Assembly: GCF_022539665.2 (NCBI RefSeq)
Contig: NC_081334.1
Span: 9,022,424 to 9,086,423, forward strand
Origin: Daphnia carinata
Taxonomy: Eukaryota; Arthropoda; Branchiopoda; Diplostraca; Daphniidae
Direction of reading: 5' to 3'
Length of the DNA stretch: 64,000 nucleotides
Shown here: positions 48,859-59,181 of the stretch, piece by piece
Layout: every line of letters begins with the position of its first letter
How positions within the stretch are numbered: position 1 is the stretch's first letter
Made by a program: the position numbers and the translations under genes
Notes under the pieces: model-generated
The model's input: only the letters and a program-made list of their open reading frames with translations
Database searches by the model: none
What the model was told of the DNA's origin: nothing

Positions 48859-49983
48859 TTACTTTCTGGCTGAATTACTATTTTCTGTTTCTGACATGCA
48901 ACGGCATAGGTCTTCCCAAACCATGCCATATCCGACGACGTAAGTGCACATGGTGTGTTTTCCTGTACATCGTGTGATTGTGTCAGTTGTTTCGATAGAG
49001 GGGTAAATTAATGAATTTGGTGCACTTGGTCGGGGAGGGCGCATTTGACCTTGTCTTTCTGTTGTTAGTTGTGCAGGGGCGGTTGTTCTTAGGAACGGTT
49101 GTTCGATTGCTATTTCCGAATGGTAATTTGTTTCTCGTGCCGGTATCATTGATGCGAGTTCGTGTTCTTCCTCTACGCCATCATCGTATCTGGTTGTAAA
49201 GTTCCGTTTTCTGCGGATATGTTCTTTTATCTTCGAGATGGGGTTGCAAATAATGAAGATTCGTAAACATACGAGGAATAGTACAAATCCTATCGCTGAT
49301 AGACCAATTATTTTTAGTTTGTCGAACCATGAGAACATGTTTCCTATTTGATTATCTTGTTGTTCTGACATTACAATGTCTCCAACAGAATTGGAGTTGC
49401 CTTCTTGCATTCTGCCAACTAGGTCATTTAGAATATTTAATTGTTCTATTTCCATCGTCTCGTGTGCTGGATGGCTTTTCAGCGCGAAGTTGAAATCGTT
49501 AAGATGGAGTTCTTCAAATTCTGAAATGAGGTCTAAATTAGGCATGTGAATGCTAGGTTTCTGGCGTATCCAATCTCCTGTCGTAGAATTGTGTTCCCAT
49601 GTGTGTGGATTTCCATTTAAATTTACCAAAGGTGTTTTCCAGAAACAATCAGAATATGGATGAATTGACCATCCATCTGTTCCAATCGTACAGTTTTTTC
49701 CTTCGTAAGTAAAAAACGGCTGAAATCCACATTTGGTTTCGTTTGCTGATATAAAAATTCTTTTTGCCTCGCATTGTTGAAGTGTCATTGCTTGACCGAA
49801 GCCTTGTAGTCTTGTGCAGATTGGTAAACCTACTGCTACTGCTGCTAAAATTCCGTTGGTTTGGGCTAATATAACTGCTTGTGTTCTTTTGATTGCTGAT
49901 AGTTGACAATAAACGTCCCGAATTTCTTTTGCCAACTTGTTTTCGTGTTCAGTTTCGATGTTTATCTTATATTGGTCGTGCAT
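48859..49983 (-). CDS. envelope-like ORF2: membrane-anchored glycoprotein part
   Basis: 374 aa from ATG at 49,983. Residues ~30-120 hold a Cys-containing segment (ILAQTNGILAAVAVG; CTRLQGFGQAMTLQQC; CGFQPFF; TDGWSIHPYSDCFW). A helical region follows (about 150-215), then a hydrophobic transmembrane helix at about 224-246 (IIGLSAIGFVLFLVCLRIFI). Beyond it is a basic cytoplasmic tail (KEHIRRKRN). It lacks a signal peptide, so it presumably works together with ORF1, whose stop is only 5 nt upstream in another frame. The layout suggests a split glycoprotein, with ORF1 as the exposed part and ORF2 as the membrane stem. The Cys pattern reminded me of glycoproteins of jingchuvirus-like origin rather than of the Drosophila gypsy env, but this could not be tested. 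Confidence 0.6.
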   Translation of the reverse strand: MHDQYKINIETEHENKLAKEIRDVYCQLSAIKRTQAVILAQTNGILAAVAVGLPICTRLQGFGQAMTLQQCEAKRIFISANETKCGFQPFFTYEGKNCTIGTDGWSIHPYSDCFWKTPLVNLNGNPHTWEHNSTTGDWIRQKPSIHMPNLDLISEFEELHLNDFNFALKSHPAHETMEIEQLNILNDLVGRMQEGNSNSVGDIVMSEQQDNQIGNMFSWFDKLKIIGLSAIGFVLFLVCLRIFIICNPISKIKEHIRRKRNFTTRYDDGVEEEHELASMIPARETNYHSEIAIEQPFLRTTAPAQLTTERQGQMRPPRPSAPNSLIYPSIETTDTITRCTGKHTMCTYVVGYGMVWEDLCRCMSETENSNSARK

Positions 49984-49988
49984 TTTAC

Positions 49989-52900
49989 TTATTTCGTATT
50001 TAATTTTGTCGTTAATTCTTCAATGTTTTTGGGTAAATCGGCTTCTAAATTTTCATTGTTTGATGTATCTTCAGCTTTTTGATCCATTGAAATTATCAAA
50101 GAATCAGCTAACGGTAAGTTTCGAATACTGCTTTCTTCGATGGCCTGAATTTGAGTTCCTTCTGTTGTAGACGTTGTTCCCGTTAGTGCTAAAGGGGTTA
50201 CTCCGGCAGTATGTGTTGATGATTGTTGGGTCGTCGAACTTTCGCTTACTGTTTTTGTGCTCGTCGTTATTGAGCTTGGCTGATGCGTCGTTGTTGTCGC
50301 GGTTGTTGTGGAACTTGTCGTAGTAGGCGTTGTTGTTTCCTCCGTTGTTGTTGAACTTGTAGTAGGCTTTGCTGTTTTCTCTGTTGTTGTGGAACTTGTT
50401 GTAGTGGCCATTGTTGTTGTTGTCGTAAGTTTTGTAGTTGTAGTGGTTGTTGAAGTTGAAGTTATCTTAGCAGTTGCCGTAGGTCTAGTAGTAGTGGTGG
50501 GTTTAGTGCTTGTCGATGTGATTATTGGTTTTGTAGTTGTGGTGGGTTTTGTTGACGTTGATGTCATACTGGGTTTAGTTGTCACTTTCTGTGTTGTGGT
50601 GGGTTTGCTAGCTGCTGTGCTTGTAACTGGTTTAATTGTCGTAGTGCTTTTTACCGTTGTTTTTGCTGTTGTTCCCAATGTGGTTTTTATTGTGGGCTTT
50701 GTAGTCGTTGTAACGCTTGTCGTTGTTGTGTGTTTTTCTGTTGTGGGCGTGGCAGGGGGTGTGGCCAAAGTTTTGCTGTTCTCTGATTGGTTGTTATCCT
50801 CTCTTTTCATTAGTGGTGGTATGGTTGGGAGTGTTTTCCCGTCCAATGGCTGTTTAGTGTGCAGTGCTATGATGGCTGCCGCTGAGAGAGTCCGTATTTG
50901 GTGTGGGTTGCGATATTCAAAGTTAAAGTGTTGTTTTTGGCTGGAGCTGTGACAATGCCCCAGGGTCACCCGTCCTACTCTCTGTGTGAGACACTTCCTG
51001 TCTGATGAGGGTGAATATAGCCCAGTTCTATCTGTTGCCATGAGCTGTCCTGTGTGCTCAAATGTGCCCCAGATTGAGCTGGTGCTAGCGCACTCTTGAA
51101 GTACTAGCATTGTCGTATTGGCTTTGATACAGGTGTTTGTGTTGAACGGTCTGATGGTGAAATCAGATGTATATTCGAAAGCTTGTCCTCGTTCTGTTGC
51201 TTTGCTACAGTTGGCTACCATTGTTTGTGATTGTACTAATGGATCGTTGCTGTTAATTAGTTTTCTTAGTTCTTCTTGACATTGCGGCCACTCTTTGTCG
51301 CATTCTTCTAATGTCATTTGCTTGTTTACTCCATGGTGTGTTAGACATTTTTCGTTTGGTGTTTTTCCGTTTTTCAATAGGCCCCAGGCAATCATATCCC
51401 AGATTATATTTCCGCTACCGTGATTAATTTTTAAAATTCCTCCAAATAGCGGCGAATTAATCGTGGTTGTGATTGCCTTCCGTTGTTCTTGTTGAATTTC
51501 CTGCATTTCTGCTAAAGTTGTGTCTGGGAAATTTTCTATGATGTCTGGATTGGTGTTGACAGTTTCAAAGATCCATTTTTGTGTTACGCTGTTCTTATCA
51601 TCTCTGCATTCTGTCAATATGATAGCTTGGTATGTTCCTAGTGTAATACAGAGATACGATTCTTGTGAAATTAATTGATGGTTTTGTTGATCTAGAATCC
51701 ACCGTGTTGAAAATTCTGAGCATTTAGCAACAATTAGTCGGCCTGCTTCTCCTTCCGTGATACAGATATTACTGTTCTGGATTCTTATTGTTTGGTCAAC
51801 GATGTATTCGAATTCTGATCCTTGAGGAAGTGGATCATCGTCTTTGAGACGAAAGTGGGCGGTTAACTGAGTGTTTTCGTCTGGTTTGTATATTATGTAT
51901 ATAGTGGCGTTGTAATTTACACTCCGGTCCTTCTCGTTGATCCTGATTGCCTGTTGATATCCCATTCTTATTGGCCCCCAGGCGTACGAAATGCTGTACA
52001 GACGTTTTCCTGAGTCTTCCGAGGGGGCGTTGAGCAAGAATGTAACTTCCTGTTGAATGGATCGTTTCCGCTTGGTTAACTGGAGTTCCCTGTAGTCCTT
52101 GCACACCGATGTATCTAGGTGAGTATTTTGTATACATGTATGTATAGTTGTTTTGAACATCTCGTACAATTTTCTCGTTGTTTCGGTTGGAAAGATTAGG
52201 TATGTGAGCGGTACGCCCACAACTTTGTAACCTTGTGGTGTTATGTCCCGATCTGGTTTGTTGAAGAATGAAATCTCGATCTGTCGATTGGTGTCGTAAA
52301 GACGGCTGGTGTTTTCGCGTTCCGGTATTCTCGGAAGTTCCAGATAACCGCTTCCTTTGATCAAGGTTTGAGAATATGAATTATTTGTTGTCCTATCTCC
52401 CCATACTATTGTGTTTTGATTTTGGATGAAGTGTCCTTCCTGCTGCGTAGTATTTAATGGTCCAAATGGGCTTTCAATTGGGTCGTCTTGTTTTTCCTGC
52501 CGTAAGGTGATTTGTTCTGCAACACAGTTGAGGGTGTGATATGTTTTTATGGCATACCATTGCCCTTCGCCTGTCGGGGTGGCTGTGAAACTCAGACCCG
52601 CTGGTCCGGTCTGCATGTTATTATCGCCACACTTCTTGTCATTCACCATTCTCCAGCATTCCAGTGGGGAAATTAGTTTAGTTTCTTGTGAATATATGGT
52701 GTCGAAAGATCCGATCCAGAATGACCCAGTTATTTTCTTCGTTTTTATCCATTGCTTGCAGGTCCAGCCTTTCCAAGAGGCTGCTGGTTTTTGTGTTGTT
52801 TTTAAAGTGTACAACGTGGGTATTCTGGGTAAGTGAGCTGTATCTGATTCTTTGTTATTGCAGTAATAGGGTGCCTCTATATCTAAAATTCCTCTGGTCT

Positions 52901-52991
52901 TTACGTTCTGGCAGTCGCATACGGTTGAATAGATGGGATATGTGGATGGAATGATGGTGAGTAATTGGATGAGTGATAGTATCAGTTCCAT
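49989..52991 (-). CDS. envelope-like ORF1: secreted glycoprotein with mucin-like tail
   Basis: 1,000 aa from ATG at 52,991. Residues 1-22 are a clear signal peptide (LILSLIQLLTIIPSTYPIYS). About 23-306 is Cys-containing ectodomain. KRKR at 307-310 followed by Ser is a furin-type cleavage site. Segments around 393-476 and 605-693 have the repeated Cys / hydrophobic / Q-x-W pattern of ricin-B-type (beta-trefoil) lectins (CITEGEAGRLIVAKC; TRWILDQ; AIILTECRDD; QKWIFE). About 740-950 is a Thr-rich mucin-like region. No transmembrane segment is present. It lies directly downstream of pol, the place of env in Gypsy errantiviruses. Function in cell entry is inferred from position and architecture only. 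Confidence 0.65.
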   Translation of the reverse strand: MELILSLIQLLTIIPSTYPIYSTVCDCQNVKTRGILDIEAPYYCNNKESDTAHLPRIPTLYTLKTTQKPAASWKGWTCKQWIKTKKITGSFWIGSFDTIYSQETKLISPLECWRMVNDKKCGDNNMQTGPAGLSFTATPTGEGQWYAIKTYHTLNCVAEQITLRQEKQDDPIESPFGPLNTTQQEGHFIQNQNTIVWGDRTTNNSYSQTLIKGSGYLELPRIPERENTSRLYDTNRQIEISFFNKPDRDITPQGYKVVGVPLTYLIFPTETTRKLYEMFKTTIHTCIQNTHLDTSVCKDYRELQLTKRKRSIQQEVTFLLNAPSEDSGKRLYSISYAWGPIRMGYQQAIRINEKDRSVNYNATIYIIYKPDENTQLTAHFRLKDDDPLPQGSEFEYIVDQTIRIQNSNICITEGEAGRLIVAKCSEFSTRWILDQQNHQLISQESYLCITLGTYQAIILTECRDDKNSVTQKWIFETVNTNPDIIENFPDTTLAEMQEIQQEQRKAITTTINSPLFGGILKINHGSGNIIWDMIAWGLLKNGKTPNEKCLTHHGVNKQMTLEECDKEWPQCQEELRKLINSNDPLVQSQTMVANCSKATERGQAFEYTSDFTIRPFNTNTCIKANTTMLVLQECASTSSIWGTFEHTGQLMATDRTGLYSPSSDRKCLTQRVGRVTLGHCHSSSQKQHFNFEYRNPHQIRTLSAAAIIALHTKQPLDGKTLPTIPPLMKREDNNQSENSKTLATPPATPTTEKHTTTTSVTTTTKPTIKTTLGTTAKTTVKSTTTIKPVTSTAASKPTTTQKVTTKPSMTSTSTKPTTTTKPIITSTSTKPTTTTRPTATAKITSTSTTTTTTKLTTTTTMATTTSSTTTEKTAKPTTSSTTTEETTTPTTTSSTTTATTTTHQPSSITTSTKTVSESSTTQQSSTHTAGVTPLALTGTTSTTEGTQIQAIEESSIRNLPLADSLIISMDQKAEDTSNNENLEADLPKNIEELTTKLNTK

Positions 52992-53015
52992 CTGCGAAAA
53001 GAAAATTTGGACGTT

Positions 53016-53796
53016 TTAGAATCTCGAGACTTCGTTGCGTTGCCGTAAGTTGTATCGTGGATTCGTCATTCTAGTGTGTGCAGGATTAATTGGTATAGGA
53101 CCGGGGAGATTTGGTGCGATGATTTTACAATTTTCCGTTTCTGCAACATGATGATGCGGATGCCAACACGTTCTACGGACAGGTATTCTTTTGTTGTTGA
53201 TGAAGTTGTTTCTTGGTCTGCCTGGTCCTCGTCGCACTGTTTCACTTCTTGGTTGTTGTGGAACACTAGATAATTTTTCTGTTTCTTGGTTTGCCGGGAC
53301 GTAGAGTTTTAGGCGGTTGACGTGTACCACTGATTTTAGTTTTTCATTGCTCGCGTGTTGAATCTCATAAGTGAGATTTGAGAAATTTCTGATGATTTTG
53401 AATGGTCCATTCCACCTGTTGATGAATTTTCCGGCAGTTGGTGGAGCTTTCAGTAGCACAAAGTCACCAATGTTATATTTGATCGCTTGTGTTCCTTTGT
53501 CGTAATATCTTTTTTGTTTTGTCTGTGCCCGAAATAGGTGTTCCTTCGCTAGTTGCTGAGCCTTCTTCCATTGGTGTGAGTACATTACACTGGTATCCTC
53601 GTATGTTTCGTATCGCCTGTCTATTTTGATGTCGTTTGGGAGCACTGGTTGTCTCCCGAAGAATAGAAAGAATGGGTTTTGTTGCAGTGTTGATTGCTTC
53701 GCTGTGTTGTAAGCAAATGTGTCAAATGGTAGATATTTGTCCCAATTTTCTGGTTCATCCGTTACGTAGCAAGCCAACATGTCACATAGGGTTCTG
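53016..53796 (-). pseudogene. pol 3' part: integrase C-terminal region
   Basis: This frame continues integrase after a frameshift near 53,868. It has the end of the catalytic core (NTAKQSTLQQNPFFLFFGRQP). The basic GPY/F-type C-terminal module follows (IGDFVLLKAPPTAGKF; NRWNGPFKIIRNFSNLTYEI; VVHVNRLKLY), then a basic tail (RRGPGRPRNNF). It ends at 53,016, 24 bp before the env ORF1 start at 52,991. No chromodomain is visible. Confidence 0.75.
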
Positions 53797-54236
53797 TTAA
53801 ATCGTTCTACTAATCCGTCTGTCTGGGGATGGTATGCTGTTGTTCTGATTTGTTTGATTTTTAAATAATTTGCAAATATCTTGGATTAAGCTCGACAGGA
53901 AATTAGTTCCTTGATCTGTTAGTACTACTTCGGGGGATCCATATTTTGTATAAATATCATTAACCAGTATTGTAGCAATTGTTTGGGCAGTTTGATCTCT
54001 CATTGGAACCGTGAAGACGAAACGACTGGCATAATCTGATAGGACTAAAATATACTTATGTCCCTTTGCGCTTTCTTGAACGGGACCCACAATATCCATC
54101 GCAAGTCTTTCCAACACCCTTTCGGCTGGGGGCATAGGTTGCAATGGTGCTTTACTTCCTCCCACAGCCTTGCGTTTTGCGCATTTAAGGCAATTTTTGA
54201 TGTGTTCTGTTACGTTTTGTCGCATGTATGGGAAGA
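53797..54236 (-). pseudogene. pol: integrase zinc-binding C-C pair and catalytic core
   Basis: Left of the MULE insertion the frame contains the second half of the HHCC zinc finger (CLKCAKRK), then the integrase core with MDIVGPVQE (first catalytic Asp) and VVLTDQGTNF (second Asp). A frameshift in an A-run near 53,868 puts the catalytic Glu region in another frame (the frame of 53,016-53,780). The His-His part of the finger lies 6 kb away at 60,335-60,400, across the MULE. Confidence 0.75.
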
Positions 54237-54244
54237 AGTATTGT
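54237..54244. repeat. target-site duplication, left copy (AGTATTGT)
   Basis: AGTATTGT directly flanks the MULE here and again at 60,335-60,342. The length (8 bp, or 9 with a G/T mismatch) fits MULE insertions, which usually duplicate 8-10 bp. Confidence 0.75.
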
Positions 54245-54897
54245 GATTGGCGGTGAAATAGGACCAAAACGAAATAGGACTGGAGAAATAGGACTGAAAA
54301 TTTCCAGTCCTATTTCTACCGGAGAAATAGGACTGGGAGAAATAGGACTGACTTTTTAAAACTTTTAGGACAGTCTCTTCTCCATGCCAGCAGTCCTATT
54401 TCTCCTTGCCATCAGTCCTATTTCTCCTTGCAATCAGTCCTATTTCTCCTTAGAAATAGTCCTATTTATTTTATTTTGTTCCAATAGGAACGATATGCCT
54501 CCAATCCGGTAGGCAACTTATTGCGTAAGAGCGTCGGGTTATATCCATTTCTCTTTGTAAAAAGCCGATGGTGTTAACTCATTAATTAAATGGTTCACCA
54601 TACATTTATCTTTTATCCTATTTTAATTTAAATTGCAGGGGTCCATTAAATATGGTATATCTAATATAGTTCATTTAATAAAATACTTCTACGGCCACAC
54701 CAGAAATATTTATTAAATTTTTCTTACTTTTTAGCGAATAAATAATTTTTCCAGTTGCACTCATGTTGTACTTGCTCATACAACTATCAGCAACGATTAA
54801 CAAGCAAGTCTTACCATATCGGTAGCGCTATAAGCTGTGACACGGGTAGTCCTGTGTTCGATTCTCCGTGGTTGCATGTCTTTGGAGGTTTTTAATA
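54245..54897. repeat. MULE left terminal inverted repeat
   Basis: It is a near-perfect inverse of 59,701-60,334. The outer ~200 bp hold many GAAATAGGAC(T) motifs in both orientations with a ~22 bp period, likely subterminal binding sites of the transposase. The inner part (54,800-54,880) is tRNA-like, with GGTAGCGC and GTTCGATTC boxes. Confidence 0.85.
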
Positions 54898-56089
54898 ATT
54901 ATTCTATGAAAGAATTTTTGGGAAGAAAACAATTACTGGTGTTTAGGGTAATACTACTGAAATGGCAAATAATGGTAGTTCTGACTTCCAAATTTTCACA
55001 TGCGGTTTCAGCATTTCAGCCAGTCAGTATTTAGATCTTCATGGTATAGGTTGTCGACGGTGCTTCGAATGTGCTGTGAATGTGCTGTGAATGTGCTAAT
55101 CATCTGTTGTTCGTGTCCAGCGGCCTGCCCAGTTCCTGCCCAGCTGCGGATTGTTTCTAAGGAGTCGCAAACCGTAAGTACATTTTATATTTCACTAGTG
55201 CTGGGCCGTACCCGGACACATTGTATCAGGCTCGGAACGGATAGGCAACGGTTCGAGTGCTGGCATTGTTAATTTAAGTATAAGGGCATTGAGACTTGTC
55301 ACCTCAATGGGCACAGGTATCGGGATTGGTTTCACAGTGTCGTCGTGAAACCAATTGTCTGACCCAGGTCAGTGGACCTTCAGTTAAATAGATATCTTAG
55401 TCGGGACGTAGGCCGACTAGGATTAAAAATATTTACGATAGTTATTTAATTATATCTGCAAATTATGGGTATGCTACCTAACTATACTTCACGTCACTTA
55501 ATGCTTTTTCTTTTTTTTTATTGTGTTTCAACTGAACTTTGCTTATGTTTTACTAATTTTTTTTTCTTCTTTTTCTTCTTTGTAGGTTTTGCCTGGCAAT
55601 TTCTATACAGTTTACTCAGGCCGGTTTAACGTTTTTTTATTTCTTAAGTTCTTTTTTTTGCCTTTTTCATTAATTTTATTTTTCTTTTTTCATAGGGAGC
55701 TCTGATCAACGAATTTTTAAACCGTTCTTCCGGACAATTAAAAGGTTTTGCTTTCTCTTATCACTCGTTTGGTAAATGGTTGGAAGGATTTAAACATGCA
55801 AGGTAAATTCATTTATAGTTATATGGTGTACATTGGTATAATTATTGCAATTTTATTTTTTTTAGAACAATCATATTCTAGGGAATTGTGGCCACGAACC
55901 AAAACCATCAATCGGCACATTAGTCGTCGCTTGCACAACAAGTATTGTTGTAATAATTCAAGCATAATGTATTACATTACATATTACATTAAAATAAAAA
56001 AGTCAATTGAGATTATGTAAGTTTATTTATAAAGTATGTCAATTTGTAAACATTCGTCAAATAAAATACATGTTACAAACAAACAAATG
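54898..56089 (+). other. MULE interior with possible spliced plus-strand transcript
   Basis: A short tandem repeat (GAATGTGCTGT units) lies at 55,067-55,098. An open frame from ATG at 55,000 leads to a consensus donor (ACC|GTAAGTAC, near 55,173). Acceptors CTTTGTAG (near 55,586) and TTTTCATAG (near 55,696) and a donor GCAAG|GTAAATTC (near 55,801) follow. The exon-like part GALINEFLNRSSGQLKGFAF (55,697 onward) is the best candidate coding piece. No domain is recognised; this may be a second MULE gene or non-coding. Confidence 0.3.
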
Positions 56090-58911
56090 TTATTCAATTA
56101 TAGACATATCTAGTTCATCATTAATATTATTTATAGCAACATTAAGGGCATGTGAGGAAACAATAGCGGGAAAAGATGATCTAAGCTCTAAAACTATTTC
56201 TTCTAGTAGATCCATTGTAGATAGCTGCAAAAACAATGATTAGTTTTAGGGAAATTTTTCTTTCTTGTAAATTTAGAAAACATACCTCATTATTTTGATA
56301 GCGCGCCCAAAGCTGGAACAGTACGGAATTCTTAAGTTGGGTCTCTTTCTTCCGATGAGCCCTTATTTTGTCATGGCAGAGTAGCGTGCTAGTAAGGGAA
56401 ACTTCTTCGGCCAGTTTCCGCAATACCATTGTCATCTTGTAGAATTTTAAATTAGATCCGCCTGCCAACTACAAACATTTTTGTTATTAATTATTCATTA
56501 CATATTATTGTTCAAATTTAAATTACCTTGTTCCATTGGTGGTGCATTCCTTCACAGTCGTTATTGGTACGCGTTAAGATGTTGAAGCATGACCAGTTCT
56601 CAGGAGTCCAGAACTTGCCCCGAATCCAATTCCGCTCCATATAATCCATGAGTGCTGGAAGTTCGCTAGGTGCTGAGCTCTTCAACGCGTCAAACACACC
56701 AGGAATTTTACCAGCTGCAAAAAATTAAAGTTCACAAATGTTATTCATGACAATTAAATATAACATTTGTGTGCTATTTACCTGGAAGATATGCAAGGCA
56801 TAGCAGGCGAAACACAAAGTCTCGCACTGGATTCGGTCCCTTGTTGTTGTAGAGGGTGGCAAGGTGAAGATCCCGGACCTTTTTTAGAACGGCTTGGCAC
56901 CAGTGGAAATTGCAGCCAAAGTGCTGGCAATCCACAAAGTGCCTGCGGACAGCCGTAAATATAGCACGTTCGAAATCGGTCACGATCCGCTGGACTCTAG
57001 GAAGGGGGATTATATCCTATAACAATATAAAAATTATTATTTTTACATAACAAACTATTTGTAAATGAGATAGTATCTATACCTTTATCTTCTCGAAGAC
57101 AGCGCTATAGTCGGCTGCTCTTCTCCTGGTCATGCAACAAAATAATAAGGGTACTTGCTTTATTTCATTCTGGTCGTTTTTGATGAACCCATTGATCGTG
57201 AATAGCTATATAGAGAGAAATAGGTTAAAATTAAACTTGGTTACATTATCAAGATAATTAAACGCACCCTGTTTGATGGGTTCATCAACAAAATAGAATG
57301 TTGCGTCCATAAACCATGTCTTGCAGTCTTCTAGTTGGCGCTTCATGGTAGGGGTGAAGAACAGAAGGTGCCGTGCACGGTCTTGGGCCGTTCCAGCGAA
57401 GATGGCGCCCTGATACCAGTCGGGTGGGAAGAAATTCTCCACTACAGGAAAGAAAGGGTCATCTTTCCTGGGATTGGCGGGCATAACCTTCGCTCTCTTG
57501 TAACTGGAATATAAACTTTAATCGTTAACCATAGTCATGATATCATTTATTTATTTAATGTACCGTAAACGACGAGTGGCCAAATCAACATCCGGCATGT
57601 GTCTTCCTTCTATGGACTTGCGTTTCTTCAGTTCGGCAAATAAGATCTCCCTGGGGTCCGTAAACTGTTGATCGACGCAGGCTTTCTTCGATTCTCTAAA
57701 GATGTCAACCTATGTATAAATATTGCAAGTTACACATTTAGAAACTCAAATTACTTTTTTCTAAAAACACTTACCCTTTTCTGGTTTCCAATGTCTGGTG
57801 GGTGATTGTGGATGTTCTCTTGATCGTGGGGAACAAAGGTGAAGTCAGCATTATTGTAATTAAGCAAACAATCCAAAAGGGGGGTTTGCTTTTGTTTCAC
57901 GATCGCTTTACATGGGTTTCCAGAAGGTCGGGAGGTACAGCGCCATGTATATGTGCTCTTACTGATGGCTTTTTTGCTGAAGCAAAATCCTATAGTAAGA
58001 AAGGAATTCCTCTTTTAGTCTTATTCAATTAGCATTTATATTTGAATTACTACCTAATCCATCAGTAAGCTTATGGAGTCCCTTGTTCGTTCCCCCGTCA
58101 TGAATCTTGTAGGATGGCTCCGTCGGTTCCTCATACGATGATTGCTAACAAAAACGTTTAGTTAATAAAATACTAAGACATGTTGCGATAAAGAAGAAAT
58201 ATATACCTCCATTGTTGATTCACTGGGTTCGGCAAATGTTTCTTCTCTTCTTCCATCGCTTGCATATGAAGTCCTTGGGATTGCAGCTTCTGGAGACAGG
58301 TCTGGTAGCTGAGGTTGGGCCTTGCGTCTTCGTCGTGGTGGTGGAACTGGAGGAGTTGACCTAAGAAGAGGAGACAACATAAAAAGAAAAGGAGATACAA
58401 CAAGACTCACCAAAGGGGACATTGTCAACGGAGAAAGTGGGGAGGGTGGAGAAGATGGAGTTGCTGGGCGACGCGGAGAATTAGTCTGAGGAGATGTGCG
58501 AGGAGTTGATCGCTGTCGTGGTGATGAGGGACGACGTGGAGAAGCTGGAACTAGAGGCTTTTTCTTGCCTACGTCGGAAGGGTCGAAAATGCTCCTTGGC
58601 TTCAGCAATCTCTTTGGACGACCACCTTCAGCACCAGCAACAACAACTACATTGCCTTTTGATCCCCCAGCTAATGCACCATCAACATCTACTACATCTT
58701 CGGTGGAACCTTGGATTGCACTACCACTAGAACACATGGCGCACCGATAAAAGCTGCTGAACTCCTTCCATGAAGGCGAAACACCCTTATGGAAGGTAAC
58801 ACCACAACAAAGACGATGGACAGGAACATGGCAGCCTAGGCAAACGCAGAATTGCTTCCGGCCGATAACACTGGATTTGCATCCCGAACATTGAAAGCGA
58901 GCTGAAGACAT
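56090..58911 (-). CDS. MULE transposase with PHD-like and FLYWCH-like zinc fingers
   Basis: About nine exons with consensus splice sites, from ATG at 58,911 to TAA at 56,090-56,092. Exon 1 (58,911-58,208) encodes a Cys/His finger (FQCSGCKSSVIG; CVCLGCHVPVHRLCCG; YRCAMCSS) and a Pro/Ser/Arg-rich linker. The exon at about 57,990-57,776 has a FLYWCH-like finger (TWRCTSRPSGNPCKAIV ... HNHPPD). The exon at about 57,485-57,260 has the first catalytic Asp region (TWFMDATFYFVDEP). About 57,018-56,780 has TDFERAIFTAVRRHF and GCNFHWCQAVLKKV. Then follow RTNNDCEGMHHQW near 56,570-56,530 and a C-terminal helical part. It moves the element by cut-and-paste. Every exon I traced was open, so it may be intact. 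Confidence 0.8.
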
Positions 58912-58950
58912 GGTAATGGTAAGTGCTAGATCGAAGTCTAAGACGAACTA

Positions 58951-59181
58951 TTAAAGTTTTATGGTATTATTGTATCCATATATATAGTCTGCCAAAAAGG
59001 GGGAGGAGCAAAACGCTATTACACCTCTCGACAAATAGGAAGGAAGCATTTCTTGCTGTTGCGGTGAGTGAAGATTACCTGGATTAACATAAAGTTTTTC
59101 TTTCAATTCGCCGCAGGCAAGCGTCATCAGCTTCCGGTATACAAGGTCGTATAGAGTAGTCATTAAATGTGGTGCAACCAT
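58951..59181 (-). other. short open frame upstream of the transposase, unknown
   Basis: A 76-codon minus-strand frame with LYDLVYRKLMTLACGELKEK and EMLPSYLSRGVIAF. It looks protein-like (Leu-rich, helical) rather than random and could be a captured host gene fragment, but no family is recognised and no start or splice evidence is compelling. Confidence 0.25.

Noticed and set aside
50308-50952. 214-codon Val-rich plus-strand frame
   Set aside because: It is the reverse strand of the Thr-rich repeat region of env ORF1; ACN codons read as NGT (mostly Val) on the other strand.
54820-54880. Candidate tRNA gene
   Set aside because: A- and B-box-like words are present but the arms do not pair into a convincing cloverleaf; kept as tRNA-like sequence only.
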